Assembly: GCF_900168025.1 (NCBI RefSeq)
Contig: NZ_FUYN01000002.1
Location: forward strand, 336,343 to 400,342
Length of the DNA stretch: 64,000 bases
Direction: 5' to 3'
Source: Acetoanaerobium noterae
GTDB taxonomy: Bacteria; Bacillota; Clostridia; Peptostreptococcales; Filifactoraceae
The notes beneath the pieces were generated by a model. The model saw nothing but the letters and a program-made list of their open reading frames with translations, made no database searches and was not told the DNA's origin. Below are positions 10,389 to 20,392 of this stretch, one piece after another (within the stretch, counting starts at the first letter, position 1; each line of letters starts with the position of its first letter). Position numbers and translations under genes: made by a program.

Positions 10389-11519
10389 GTGCTAGTAATA
10401 TACAGCGATAAAATCGTACAAAATGATGCAGTTATAAGTGGATATATTCATATAGCAGATGGCAAGATCCAGAAAATAGATGAGAAATCATCCTTAAAAG
10501 ACTATATAGATATGACAGGAAAATATATCCTGCCAGGTCTTATCAATATAAAAAGTGAGCATATATCTAGAGAAAATCAAATTAAATTAAATAGTAGATT
10601 TCCTTTTGCAAAGATCTTCAGAGAAGTTGAAATAAAATACGCCTCAGCAGGAATAACTACACTATTTCACTCTATTCCTCTAGTAAATGGCAGATACAGA
10701 GAAGACTTTACTACTGGTCCGAAGATGGCAAAAGATATAAAAGAGCTTTCTAAGAATTCCAATCTCATTGACCATAGAATTCACATGGCATTTCAGCTTG
10801 GATTTATTCAGAGCATGGATAAAATAAAAGAGATGCTAGAATCAAATCTCTTAGATTATATTTCATATTCAGGCTATTGCAGAAGTGAGGAAGAAAGATA
10901 TAGAGAGATTTATTATGAGGACTACATCCAAAGGGTAATGGGCCTAAGTGAAGCTACCTGCAGGAGAATGGTAGAAAGAGTGAGAGAGCTAAGAAGTGAA
11001 TCGAATCTTGAGGAACTGGCATATATGCTAAAGTACGCTCACTACAAGGGAGTAAAGGTAGGAACCTCTGAGCTAAGCGTAATTAAAAAGCTAGAGTTTT
11101 TAGAACAGCAGGGTATTAATATAATTGAAAATCCATCGCTTGAAGAAGCGTTAAATTTAGACAGCGAGTCTGATAAAATGATTATGATGGACATTTTATC
11201 TCTTAGCAAGCAGCTTAATAAAACCTATCAGGATCAAGTGGTGTCAGCTATTAGGACTGGTCATATAGATATACTTTCTTCTGATATGAGAGCGCACGAC
11301 ATATTGGCATTTGTATTTCAGCTAGCTCAGGACCTTGGATTAGAAAAAGCAGTATCGCTTGTCACTTCAAATCCAGCAACTGCACTTAAGCTAAAGGACA
11401 GAGGACAAATCAAGGAAAATTTAAGAGCAGATTTAATAGTAGTAGATATCCTAGATGAAGTACCTGTAGTTGAAATGACTATATCAAATGGAAAAATAGT
11501 ATATAGAGCCAATTATTAA
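10389..11519 (+). CDS. PhnM-like amidohydrolase with degenerate metal site
   Basis: This 376-residue protein starts at a GTG preceded by GGGGG at 10376-10380. It follows the amidohydrolase plan and resembles PhnM, which cleaves ribose methylphosphonate triphosphate. Alignable parts are LPGLIN near residue 53, DHRIH, LDILSSD, and SNPATALKLKDRGQI with LRADLIVVD at the C-terminus. The HxD/HxH strand after LPGLI reads NIKSEH instead of a HTDH-like motif. The segment where PhnM has ASHDD reads VGTSE. Two metal-ligand sites therefore look lost while HRIH and SSD remain. No phn genes are nearby. It may be a non-catalytic or re-purposed paralogue; the substrate is unknown. Confidence 0.7.
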   Translation: MLVIYSDKIVQNDAVISGYIHIADGKIQKIDEKSSLKDYIDMTGKYILPGLINIKSEHISRENQIKLNSRFPFAKIFREVEIKYASAGITTLFHSIPLVNGRYREDFTTGPKMAKDIKELSKNSNLIDHRIHMAFQLGFIQSMDKIKEMLESNLLDYISYSGYCRSEEERYREIYYEDYIQRVMGLSEATCRRMVERVRELRSESNLEELAYMLKYAHYKGVKVGTSELSVIKKLEFLEQQGINIIENPSLEEALNLDSESDKMIMMDILSLSKQLNKTYQDQVVSAIRTGHIDILSSDMRAHDILAFVFQLAQDLGLEKAVSLVTSNPATALKLKDRGQIKENLRADLIVVDILDEVPVVEMTISNGKIVYRANY

Positions 11520-11550
11520 TTCAGCCTTTAAAATATATATAAATATAAAC

Positions 11551-11596
11551 AAAGGGGCTTTCGGAAACTAAAAAGTTTTCGTCAGCCCCTTTTAAC
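11551..11596. terminator. Bidirectional terminator between convergent genes
   Basis: AAAGGGGCT at 11551-11559 pairs with AGCCCCTTT at 11584-11592, with an inner AAAACT/AGTTTT-type extension and T-runs on both strands. It separates the PhnM-like gene from the ABC exporter genes, which run the other way. Confidence 0.85.
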
Positions 11597-11600
11597 ATGG

Positions 11601-13394
11601 TCAATTTTTGTATTGAAGTAGGTAAAGATTATGATAAATGCCCTTTTGAGATAGAAGCTCGTCATGCCTTCCCATTTCTCTTATTTTACCTTTGTGAAGC
11701 ACGATGATATTATCAGCATGCTGTATAGTTGATAGCCTGTGAGCTACGACTATTGTAGTTCTGTTTTGAATTACTCTTGTGATGGCATCTTGGATTAGAA
11801 GCTCTGTTTGAGTGTCGATGTTTGATGTGGCTTCATCTAGTATCAAAATCTTAGGCTCATAGGCTAGAGCTCTAGCAAAAGCAAGTAGCTGTCTTTCGCC
11901 AGATGAAAAGGTAGCGCCGTTTTCCTCTACATTGGCATCATAGGCTTTTGGAAGCTTATTTATAAACCTATCTGCATTTACAAATTTTGCGACTGCTACT
12001 ATTTTTTCATCAGAAATCTCATCGTTATCGAGCCTGATATTGCTTTTTATATCTCCTGTAAACAAGAATACGTCCTGAAGTACTGCAGAAATCTGATTTC
12101 TAAGATGAGAGACAGGAATGTCTTTTATATCTACAGAATCGATTAATATTCTCCCTTTTTGAATCTCATATAGCCTAGCTATAAGGCTTATGATAGTGGT
12201 CTTGCCAGAACCAGTAGAGCCTACAAAAGCGACTGTTTCACCAGGATTTATAACAAAGCTTACATCCCTAAGTACCCAGTCCTCATCTCCTGTATATGAA
12301 AACCAGACATTTTCAAATTCTATTTTGCCAGTTATTTCAGGATACTCTGCACTATCTTCATCTCTTGCATTAGAAGAGTCTGGCTCATCCATGAGCTGAA
12401 ATATCCTCTCTGAAGATGCCATTGCTGATTGCATGATATTGAACTTTTCAGATAAATCGTAAATAGGATGAAAAAATTGCTCCAGATAATTTATAAATGC
12501 AAAGAGAACTCCAAAAGGCATCTGACCCTTTAAAACAGCTCCTCCTGCAAACCAAATAAGTAGAGCTAGTCCAAAGGAATAAATAAGGTCCATAGAGGGC
12601 CTAAATATCGCAAATATAAATAATTCCTTCATAGAAGCATCTAGGTGTGCTTCGTTATACTTGGAAAATTCTTCTTTTTTACGCTCTTCTTGAGCAAAAA
12701 TCTGAATTATTCTCATACCTGAAATATTTTCGCTAAGGGATGAGTTTATAACTGCAAGCCTAGTTCTGACAAGTCTGTAGGCTTTTCTGGATTTCTTTCT
12801 AAATACTATGGATACCCAGACTATAATAGGAATGGTTATAAAAACCATAAGAGATACCTTTAAGTCCAGCCTTATCATCATGATAATGATACCACCTAGC
12901 AGAAAAACATCCTTAAAAAATGATACAAGTACGGAGGTGTAAAGCTCATTTAGATTTTCCATATCATTTGTAAGCCTAGTTACTAGTCTGCCCGTAGGAT
13001 TTTTATCAAAAAAGCTAAGAGGTAGATGCATTACTTTATCATAAAGAGTAGTTCTCATATTGTGGATTACTCTTTGACCTACATAAGAAAGCAAATAAAC
13101 CTGAAGATAATTAAAGAAGAAGCCTCCAGTGATAAGAAGGAAAAGGAAAAACACTATTTGCTGGACTCCCTTTACTGCTTCATCCTTTGGAATGCTTCCT
13201 ACAGGAGAGATGTACTCATCTACAGCTATCTTAATCATCCAGGGCCTAGCAAGGTCTACAACAGTAGCTAGTAGTATCATCAAAAAACTAAGCACTAGAA
13301 GTCCTGTGAACGGCTTGGCATAAGACATCAGCCTTTTCATCAAAGCTACGTCAAACCCTTTATCTTGAATTTCACTTTCTTCAAAATGTCCCAT
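11601..13394 (-). CDS. ABC exporter half-transporter, subunit 2 (canonical Walker B)
   Basis: This 597-residue half-transporter has a six-helix membrane domain (about residues 25-325) and a C-terminal ATPase. Walker A is GSTGSGKTT, and Walker B with the catalytic Glu is ILILDEATS. The signature motif reads SSGERQ instead of LSGGQ. It begins one base after the stop of the partner gene, whose end holds its AAGGAGG site. The pair would form a heterodimeric multidrug or lipid exporter with one degenerate ATP site, built from this odd signature and the partner's Walker B Asp. The substrate cannot be told. Confidence 0.93.
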   Translation of the reverse strand: MGHFEESEIQDKGFDVALMKRLMSYAKPFTGLLVLSFLMILLATVVDLARPWMIKIAVDEYISPVGSIPKDEAVKGVQQIVFFLFLLITGGFFFNYLQVYLLSYVGQRVIHNMRTTLYDKVMHLPLSFFDKNPTGRLVTRLTNDMENLNELYTSVLVSFFKDVFLLGGIIIMMIRLDLKVSLMVFITIPIIVWVSIVFRKKSRKAYRLVRTRLAVINSSLSENISGMRIIQIFAQEERKKEEFSKYNEAHLDASMKELFIFAIFRPSMDLIYSFGLALLIWFAGGAVLKGQMPFGVLFAFINYLEQFFHPIYDLSEKFNIMQSAMASSERIFQLMDEPDSSNARDEDSAEYPEITGKIEFENVWFSYTGDEDWVLRDVSFVINPGETVAFVGSTGSGKTTIISLIARLYEIQKGRILIDSVDIKDIPVSHLRNQISAVLQDVFLFTGDIKSNIRLDNDEISDEKIVAVAKFVNADRFINKLPKAYDANVEENGATFSSGERQLLAFARALAYEPKILILDEATSNIDTQTELLIQDAITRVIQNRTTIVVAHRLSTIQHADNIIVLHKGKIREMGRHDELLSQKGIYHNLYLLQYKN

Positions 13395-13395
13395 G

Positions 13396-15147
13396 CTACA
13401 CCTCCTTGTCTAGTTTTTCTTCTAGTAGTTGTTTGCGATAGAGGTCTTCGTAAGCTCCCTTTTGAACTAGTAGCTCACTATGAGTTCCTCTTTCTGTTAT
13501 TACTCCGTCTTCTAAATAAAGAATTTCGTCAGCATCCTTAATTGCTGAAATTCTGTGAGATATTATAATACTTGTCCTGTCTTTCATAACCTCTTTAAGA
13601 TGGCCTAGAATTTTTTCCTCTGTTTTAGTATCAACAGCGGACAGACAGTCGTCTAGAATTAAAATTTCAGGATTTTTAATAAGAGCTCTTGCAATAGCGA
13701 CTCTTTGTTTTTGACCTCCAGATAGGGTGACTCCTTTTTCTCCTACAATAGTGTCATAGCCTGCAGGAAATTCAGTTATATCCTCATCTATAGCGGCTAT
13801 CTTAGCAACCTCTATTACCCTTTCTCTAGGAAGCTCAGGATTAGAAAAAGCTATATTTTCATGGATACTGCAAGAAAACAAAAAAGCTTCTTGAGGTACA
13901 TAACCAATTTTTTCTCTTAGCTTCTTGTGCTTTAAATCTTCTATATTAGTATCGCTAACATTTATAATCCCATCACTATGAGAGTAGAATCTCAAAAGCA
14001 AGGAGGCTACTGAAGACTTTCCGCTTCCTGTCTTCCCTACTATAGCGAGGATTTTGCCTTTATTAATATGAAAATCCAGATTCCTAAGGGCAAAATTTTC
14101 ACTTTGAGGATATTTGAATGAAACATTTTCAAAGCTTATCCTCGGAGTGAACGCCTCTGGCCAAATAGCAGCTTCTTTATCGATTAAAGCAGGAGCAGTA
14201 TCTAGTATTTCGTTAATTCTCTTGATGGAAGCAATCCCTCTTTGCATACTGTTGATTACCCAGCCTATAGCCATCATAGGCCAAATTAGCATGCCTAGAT
14301 AGGTGATAAAAGCAACTAAATCACCTAGTGACAAAGAGCCATTTATAACCATCTTTCCACCTTGAAACAAGGCTATAAGAAAGCTGATAGAAGAAATAAA
14401 GCCTATCATAGGAAACATAAAGCCATAAATAGCTGCAAGCTTCATATTTTTATTTACATAAATTTCACTGGTATTTTCAAAATTACTGAGTGATGATTTT
14501 TCTCTTACGAAGGATTTTATAACTCTTATCCCACTGATTGATTCTTGGGTATGGTCGCTAAGCCCTGAAAAAGCTTCTTGAACTTGCTTGTAGAGCTTTT
14601 GAATTTTTTTGCCAAGAAAAGTCACTAGAGCAGCCATGAAAGGCAGAGGCAGTAATGCCCAAATAGTAAGCTTAGGATTTATAGTTGAAAACATAATGAC
14701 CATGGTAGTTATAGAAATCACAATAGCATCTGTAGTCATGATGACACCGGGGCCAAAAGACATACGGATGGCTTGGATATCATTGGTAGCATGAGCCATT
14801 AAATCTCCAGTTTTCTTGTAGTTAAAAAATTCAGGGGTCATGTCCTCTAAGTGAATGAAAAGCTTATTTCTCAGCCAGCACTCAAGCTTTCTAGCACTTC
14901 CTATGATATTCATGCGCCAGAAATATCGAAATATAGCCACGAGACAGGCTATACCGATGATTATAAAACCATATAGAGTTATGCCGCTTGCATCTATGCT
15001 TCCAGATTTAATAGAGTCTGTAATTGACCCTATGATTTTAGGTGGGATAAGCTGAAGTAGGTCTACGATTATAAGAGCAGATACCCCAAGGAGATATTGC
15101 CGCTTATATGTGATTAAAAAATCCTTAAGATGTCTAAGTAAATACAT
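13396..15147 (-). CDS. ABC exporter half-transporter, subunit 1 (Asp in place of catalytic Glu)
   Basis: This 583-residue half-transporter is the first gene of the exporter operon. The membrane domain spans about residues 10-310. The ATPase has Walker A GKTGSGKSS, signature LSGGQKQR and Walker B ILILDDCLS. The residue after the Walker B Asp is Asp, not Glu, so hydrolysis at this site should be weak. This fits the asymmetric heterodimer pattern seen in exporters such as BmrCD or TM287/288. AAAGGAG precedes the ATG. It is divergent from the MATE gene. Confidence 0.93.
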   Translation of the reverse strand: MYLLRHLKDFLITYKRQYLLGVSALIIVDLLQLIPPKIIGSITDSIKSGSIDASGITLYGFIIIGIACLVAIFRYFWRMNIIGSARKLECWLRNKLFIHLEDMTPEFFNYKKTGDLMAHATNDIQAIRMSFGPGVIMTTDAIVISITTMVIMFSTINPKLTIWALLPLPFMAALVTFLGKKIQKLYKQVQEAFSGLSDHTQESISGIRVIKSFVREKSSLSNFENTSEIYVNKNMKLAAIYGFMFPMIGFISSISFLIALFQGGKMVINGSLSLGDLVAFITYLGMLIWPMMAIGWVINSMQRGIASIKRINEILDTAPALIDKEAAIWPEAFTPRISFENVSFKYPQSENFALRNLDFHINKGKILAIVGKTGSGKSSVASLLLRFYSHSDGIINVSDTNIEDLKHKKLREKIGYVPQEAFLFSCSIHENIAFSNPELPRERVIEVAKIAAIDEDITEFPAGYDTIVGEKGVTLSGGQKQRVAIARALIKNPEILILDDCLSAVDTKTEEKILGHLKEVMKDRTSIIISHRISAIKDADEILYLEDGVITERGTHSELLVQKGAYEDLYRKQLLEEKLDKEV

Positions 15148-15373
15148 ATTTATGCTCCTTTTTATAAATGTAGTAGATATAAAAATTCATTACTAATCAA
15201 TAGAATGTATTAATATTCTTGCTTATATTATTTGAATAAATTTTTTCATATTATAAAAATAAGTTTTTTGAATATTTAAAGATTTTATCAAAATATTATA
15301 CCATATAAAAAAAGTTAAACGGGAATTAAAGCGTTGCTAAAAATAGATAAAAAGAAATAATTTCAAAAAAATA

Positions 15374-15402
15374 TTGTATATAGAATTACCCTGTGCTATA
15401 AT
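15374..15402 (+). promoter_or_regulatory. Sigma-A promoter of the MATE leader
   Basis: TTGTAT at 15374-15379, a 17-base spacer, and TATAAT at 15397-15402 preceded by TGC (extended -10). Transcription should begin near 15409, giving a leader of about 130 bases before the MATE gene. Confidence 0.85.
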
Positions 15403-15408
15403 TCTAAA

Positions 15409-15513
15409 AAAATAACTCGCAGTTGTTTCTTTGCCGCCGGGTAAAGAAATCTAGGCGTCAGCTTTCCTATCGTTAGGCCATTGAAGATAGGAAGTGCTGG
15501 CGCTTTTGTTTTT
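15409..15513 (+). promoter_or_regulatory. Structured leader with attenuator upstream of MATE gene (candidate riboswitch)
   Basis: Hairpin 1 pairs 15426-15432 with 15443-15449 (TTTCTTT/AAAGAAA) around a very GC-rich 10-base loop (GCCGCCGGGT) in an otherwise AT-rich region. The loop's CGCC could form a pseudoknot with GGCG at 15454-15457. The GGCG lies at the foot of a strong terminator: arms 15455-15462 and 15496-15503 (GCGTCAGC/GCTGGCGC), extended by TTCCTATC/GATAGGAA, then TTTTGTTTTT. The pseudoknot and the terminator are thus mutually exclusive. I cannot match it to a riboswitch class I know (not ykkC, ZTP, preQ1 or T-box). Confidence 0.6.
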
Positions 15514-15538
15514 GAGATGAGAAAGAGAAGGAAGCAAT

Positions 15539-16867
15539 ATGAAAACGGACATAGCATTAAAAGACAAATCAATATTAAAAAACTTTACAAAGTACTCACT
15601 TTCCAATGTGCTAGGGATGGTAGGCCTATCATGCTACATACTTGCAGATACATTTTTTATAGCAAATGGAGTGGGAGCAGATGGGCTTGCAGCTCTTAAT
15701 CTAGCTATTCCAATCTACAGCTTTATTCATGGCTGTGCTCTTATGCTTGGGATAGGTGGGGTTACTAAATACTCCATATATAAAAGCCAAAATTCAGAGC
15801 ATAAAGCAAATAGCATTTTTACAAATACTATTTATCTAGCGCTTTTAATCTCGCTTTTATTTATGGCATTAGGGTATTTTTATTCAGAAGGGCTAGCGCA
15901 TATTCTAGGAGCAGACAGCAAAATATTTGCAATGACTAATACCTACTTAAAAGTCATGCTTTTGTTCACGCCGCTATTTATTGTAAATGAGATTCTCATA
16001 TGCTTTGTGAGAAACGATTCAAAGCCTAGGCTCTCAATGACAGCAATGCTAGTTGGAAGTCTTTCAAATATAATTTTAGATTATATATTTATATTTGAAT
16101 TCAAAATGGGGATGCTAGGAGCGGTGCTAGCTACAGGAGTATCTCCTATAATAAGCATGATAGTAATTTCTGTGCATTTTATAAAGAAAAAAAACAGCTT
16201 TTATTTGGTAAAGGTAAAACTACAATTGAGCAAAATAAAGACAATATTCTCTCTAGGTTTACCCTCGCTTATTACAGAGCTTTCAGCAGGGGTGGTGATG
16301 ATAGTGTTTAACCTTATAATACTTAGACTTGAGGGCAACACTGGAGTAGCTGCTTATGGAGTAATTGCCAATATAGCTCTAGTAGTAACTGCTATGTTCG
16401 TAGGAATAGCTCAGGGAATACAGCCACTAGTCACAAAAGCATATGGCAAAGGCGAAAAAGAGGTAATCAATAAGACCTTAAAATATGCTCTAATTACCAT
16501 GATAGGACTTGCTGCTATAATCTATATAACTACCGCAACCTTTGCTGATTCTATAACGCTGATGTTTAACAGTGATGGAAATCCCAAACTGCAAGAAATC
16601 GCAATTACGGGACTTAGACTGTATTTTACTTCAGGTATATTTGCAGGCTTTAATATAATAATTTCCATGTACTTTACATCCACTGAAAATCCAGCGCCTG
16701 CTCAGCTTATATCTCTGATAAGAGGATTTTTTCTAATCATACCTCTTGCTTTTATACTATCAAGAGCATTTGGAATTATTGGTGTGTGGATTACCTTTCC
16801 TCTTACAGAGGCTATGGTAGCTATAACTGTAGCGCTGTTTTTAACAAAAAAAATTGCAAACTCCTAA
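15539..16867 (+). CDS. MATE family efflux transporter
   Basis: This 442-residue protein has 12 predicted membrane helices in two six-helix halves and the MATE repeat features (for example LNLAIPIYSFIHG and the repeated GANNAGLLGAAIA-like element at GMLGAVLATGVSPI). It would export cationic compounds using a Na+ or H+ gradient. AGAAGGAAG precedes the ATG. It sits behind a leader with an intrinsic terminator, so expression probably depends on relief of attenuation. The radical SAM gene follows after 152 bases. Confidence 0.92.
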   Translation: MKTDIALKDKSILKNFTKYSLSNVLGMVGLSCYILADTFFIANGVGADGLAALNLAIPIYSFIHGCALMLGIGGVTKYSIYKSQNSEHKANSIFTNTIYLALLISLLFMALGYFYSEGLAHILGADSKIFAMTNTYLKVMLLFTPLFIVNEILICFVRNDSKPRLSMTAMLVGSLSNIILDYIFIFEFKMGMLGAVLATGVSPIISMIVISVHFIKKKNSFYLVKVKLQLSKIKTIFSLGLPSLITELSAGVVMIVFNLIILRLEGNTGVAAYGVIANIALVVTAMFVGIAQGIQPLVTKAYGKGEKEVINKTLKYALITMIGLAAIIYITTATFADSITLMFNSDGNPKLQEIAITGLRLYFTSGIFAGFNIIISMYFTSTENPAPAQLISLIRGFFLIIPLAFILSRAFGIIGVWITFPLTEAMVAITVALFLTKKIANS

Positions 16868-16884
16868 GACAAAATTATAAGAAA

Positions 16885-16916
16885 AGCTACGAAGACAAGC
16901 TACGAAGACAAGCTAC
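16885..16916 (+). repeat. Short tandem repeat, 13-bp unit
   Basis: The unit AGCTACGAAGACA occurs twice in tandem, followed by a partial third copy, just after the MATE stop codon. It is probably slippage; no function is apparent. Confidence 0.7.
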
Positions 16917-17019
16917 TAATATAAAATTCTAAGAAAAACTAATAAGAATATCTATTTAATAGAAGCACAATTTAACGGCTATGTATTGGTGTATATTATA
17001 TAAGATGGAGGAGATAAAT

Positions 17020-17703
17020 ATGAGTTTTTTTACTTACAAAGATGTGTATTTTGAAGAGGGTGTAAAGGTTTTGGAAGTCAATTTGCTCCCAGAAAAATAT
17101 TGTAATTTTGACTGCATATTTTGTCCTATAGGACGTTCTCAAAATAAAATTGATGAGAAGATTTCGTTTGAGGATCAAGAGCAAGACATAAAAGAGCTTT
17201 TAGAAAGAATAGATAAAAATGAAATTGAGCTAGTATTTATTAATTCAAAAGGAGAAGCCTTTGTTAACGAAAAGCTAAGTGAAATAATTGATTTAATAAA
17301 ATCTAAAAATGTAAAGGTGCGTCTGCTTTCAAATGGATATGTGCTAGGCAAGGATGAATATAGAAAAATTGCTAACAAATGCGATGAAGTAATTGGAGAA
17401 CTAAAAGTCCTAGAAGAAGAGGATTTTCAAAAGGTGCAAAGGCCAATAGCTGGGTATACTATAGAGGAATATATATCCAATATGATAGAGTTTAATAAGC
17501 AGTATAAAGGAAAGTTTATATTTGAAATCACAATCATAAAGGGATATAATGATGACCAAGAATCAATAACAAAGCTAAAAGCTATAATAAAACAGCTACA
17601 GCCTGAGGAAATACAAGTAGTAAGACTAGAAGAAGAGCATTTTCAGAAAAAGCTAGGAATATCTGATGAACGCTTTGAGCAGATAAAAAGAGAATTGATG
17701 TAA
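17020..17703 (+). CDS. Radical SAM protein (COG0731-like)
   Basis: This 227-residue radical SAM enzyme has a CxxxCxxC cluster motif at Cys28, Cys32 and Cys35 (YCNFDCIFCP), which binds the 4Fe-4S that cleaves S-adenosylmethionine. I start it at the ATG at 17020, which has GGAGGAG at a proper distance; an ATG 39 bases upstream lacks a site. No extra Cys clusters or SPASM domain are visible. Its layout is like the small Fe-S oxidoreductases related to wyosine-type enzymes. The substrate is unknown. The B3/B4 gene follows after 35 bases. Confidence 0.85.
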   Translation: MSFFTYKDVYFEEGVKVLEVNLLPEKYCNFDCIFCPIGRSQNKIDEKISFEDQEQDIKELLERIDKNEIELVFINSKGEAFVNEKLSEIIDLIKSKNVKVRLLSNGYVLGKDEYRKIANKCDEVIGELKVLEEEDFQKVQRPIAGYTIEEYISNMIEFNKQYKGKFIFEITIIKGYNDDQESITKLKAIIKQLQPEEIQVVRLEEEHFQKKLGISDERFEQIKRELM

Positions 17704-17738
17704 CCGTATATAAAAAACTATATTAGGAGGAAAATATT

Positions 17739-18446
17739 ATGAAAAAATTTATAATTGAAAATGAATTCTGGGAGCTGTTTCCAACTGCCAAAATAGGAAT
17801 CATCGTAGCAAATGATATTGATAACACCATAAAGGATGAAGCTAAATATGCTCCTATGCTAGCGGCTGCAGAAAAAGAGACAGATAAGTTCTTTACTGAA
17901 GGAGATTTTAGCAAAAATCCTGTAATAAAAGTTTGGAGAGAGGCCTTTACAAAATTCAAGACTAAAAAGGGTGCGAGATCTTCCATTGAAGCCTTATTAA
18001 AAAGAGTTTATAACGAAAATCACATAGGAACAATCAATCCTCTAGTCGATATATATAACTCAATATCTCTAAAATACGGTATGCCGTGTGGAGGAGAGGA
18101 TATAGAAACCTTTGCAGGAGATGTAAGACTTACAAAAGCAATAGGTGATGAAGATTTCATAACCCTAGGCTCAGAAGAAAGCGCGCCACCATATGAAGGC
18201 GAAATAGTATACAAAGACGACAAGGGAGCTATCTGCAGATGCTGGAACTGGCGTGAATCTGTAAGAACTATGCTCACAGAAAATACGAAGCATGCTTTCT
18301 TATGTATAGAGCTAGTTGATGAAACTAGAACTGAGGATTTTGAAGCTGCCCTAAATGAACTATCTGGTCTAGTAACAGAAAACTTGGGAGGCACAGCTAA
18401 AATTTCTATATTGGATATAAACCATAATGAATTAGTCATAGTATAA
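17739..18446 (+). CDS. Stand-alone B3/B4 domain protein
   Basis: This 235-residue protein consists of one B3/B4 fold, the tRNA-editing module of phenylalanyl-tRNA synthetase beta chains, found here without a synthetase. Recognisable parts are KVWREAFTKF near residue 68, the NPLVDIYNSISLKYGMPCGG stretch and the late CRCWNWRE motif. Family members are thought to hydrolyse mischarged aminoacyl-tRNA or bind small ligands, but this is inference here. GGAGGAAA precedes the ATG. It probably shares a transcript with the radical SAM gene. Confidence 0.85.
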   Translation: MKKFIIENEFWELFPTAKIGIIVANDIDNTIKDEAKYAPMLAAAEKETDKFFTEGDFSKNPVIKVWREAFTKFKTKKGARSSIEALLKRVYNENHIGTINPLVDIYNSISLKYGMPCGGEDIETFAGDVRLTKAIGDEDFITLGSEESAPPYEGEIVYKDDKGAICRCWNWRESVRTMLTENTKHAFLCIELVDETRTEDFEAALNELSGLVTENLGGTAKISILDINHNELVIV

Positions 18447-18448
18447 GA

Positions 18449-18498
18449 ATAAAATTACTATATTAATATAAATGACGTATTTAATATAGTAATTTTAT
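18449..18498 (+). terminator. Perfect 18-bp AT-rich inverted repeat after the B3/B4 gene
   Basis: The arms at 18449-18466 and 18481-18498 are exact complements with a 14-base loop. They lie three bases after the stop codon. The hairpin is almost GC-free, so it may be a weak terminator or a 3' stabiliser. Confidence 0.6.
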
Positions 18499-18655
18499 GA
18501 TAAAGAGATATTCTTCAATGATATAGAGGTTGTTTAATAAAAAAAATGACAGAATAAATAATAGCTCTTAACAAGAAAAATTATATATACAAAAAATTGG
18601 AAAACGATATCCTCCAATGCTTTGAAAAAACTAAAAAATAAATGTCTCTAATTCA

Positions 18656-18689
18656 TTGACAAGGTCAGATTATTTTGATATCTTATAAT
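18656..18689 (+). promoter_or_regulatory. Probable guaB promoter
   Basis: A perfect TTGACA at 18656-18661 lies 17 bases before TATCTT (18679-18684). A perfect TATAAT overlaps it at 18684-18689 but is 22 bases from the -35. It lies directly upstream of the riboswitch. Confidence 0.6.
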
Positions 18690-18727
18690 ACAATCAAACT
18701 AAATAACGAACATTTCAAATGTTTTTC

Positions 18728-18865
18728 CCTCATATAATACCGGTAATATGGACCGGAAGTCTCTACCGAAAACCGTAAATTTTCGACTATGAGTGGATCG
18801 CTGTGTATATTAAAATTGAGGAATACACTCGTGCGGCCACTCTATGCGCCCACGGGTGTTTTTTT
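18728..18865 (+). promoter_or_regulatory. Purine riboswitch (guanine class) with terminator, guaB leader
   Basis: P1 is CTCATA (18729-18734) with TATGAG (18788-18793). P2 is CCGGT/ACCGG with the loop AATATGG. P3 is CGAAA/TTTCG with a CCGTAA loop, giving the canonical TATGG/CCGTA loop contact. The core TCTCTAC is present. The discriminating base before P1 is C (18787), which pairs with guanine rather than adenine. The expression platform ends in the terminator ACACTCGTG (18825-18833) / CACGGGTGT (18851-18859) with a T-run. GAGTGG of the P1 strand can pair with CCACTC at 18836, a plausible antiterminator. Guanine binding should switch guaBA off. Confidence 0.95.
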
Positions 18866-18887
18866 GTAACAATTTTCAACTTAGTAG

Positions 18888-20387
<1,500 letters not shown>

Positions 20388-20392
20388 AAATA

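Noticed and set aside
13026-13323. Plus-strand frames inside the ABC exporter gene
   Set aside because: They are antisense to the conserved membrane domain and lack start signals.
15409-15513. T-box or guanidine (ykkC) riboswitch ahead of the MATE gene
   Set aside because: No T-box sequence (TGGNACCGCG) and no ykkC core motifs are present; the leader is left unclassified.
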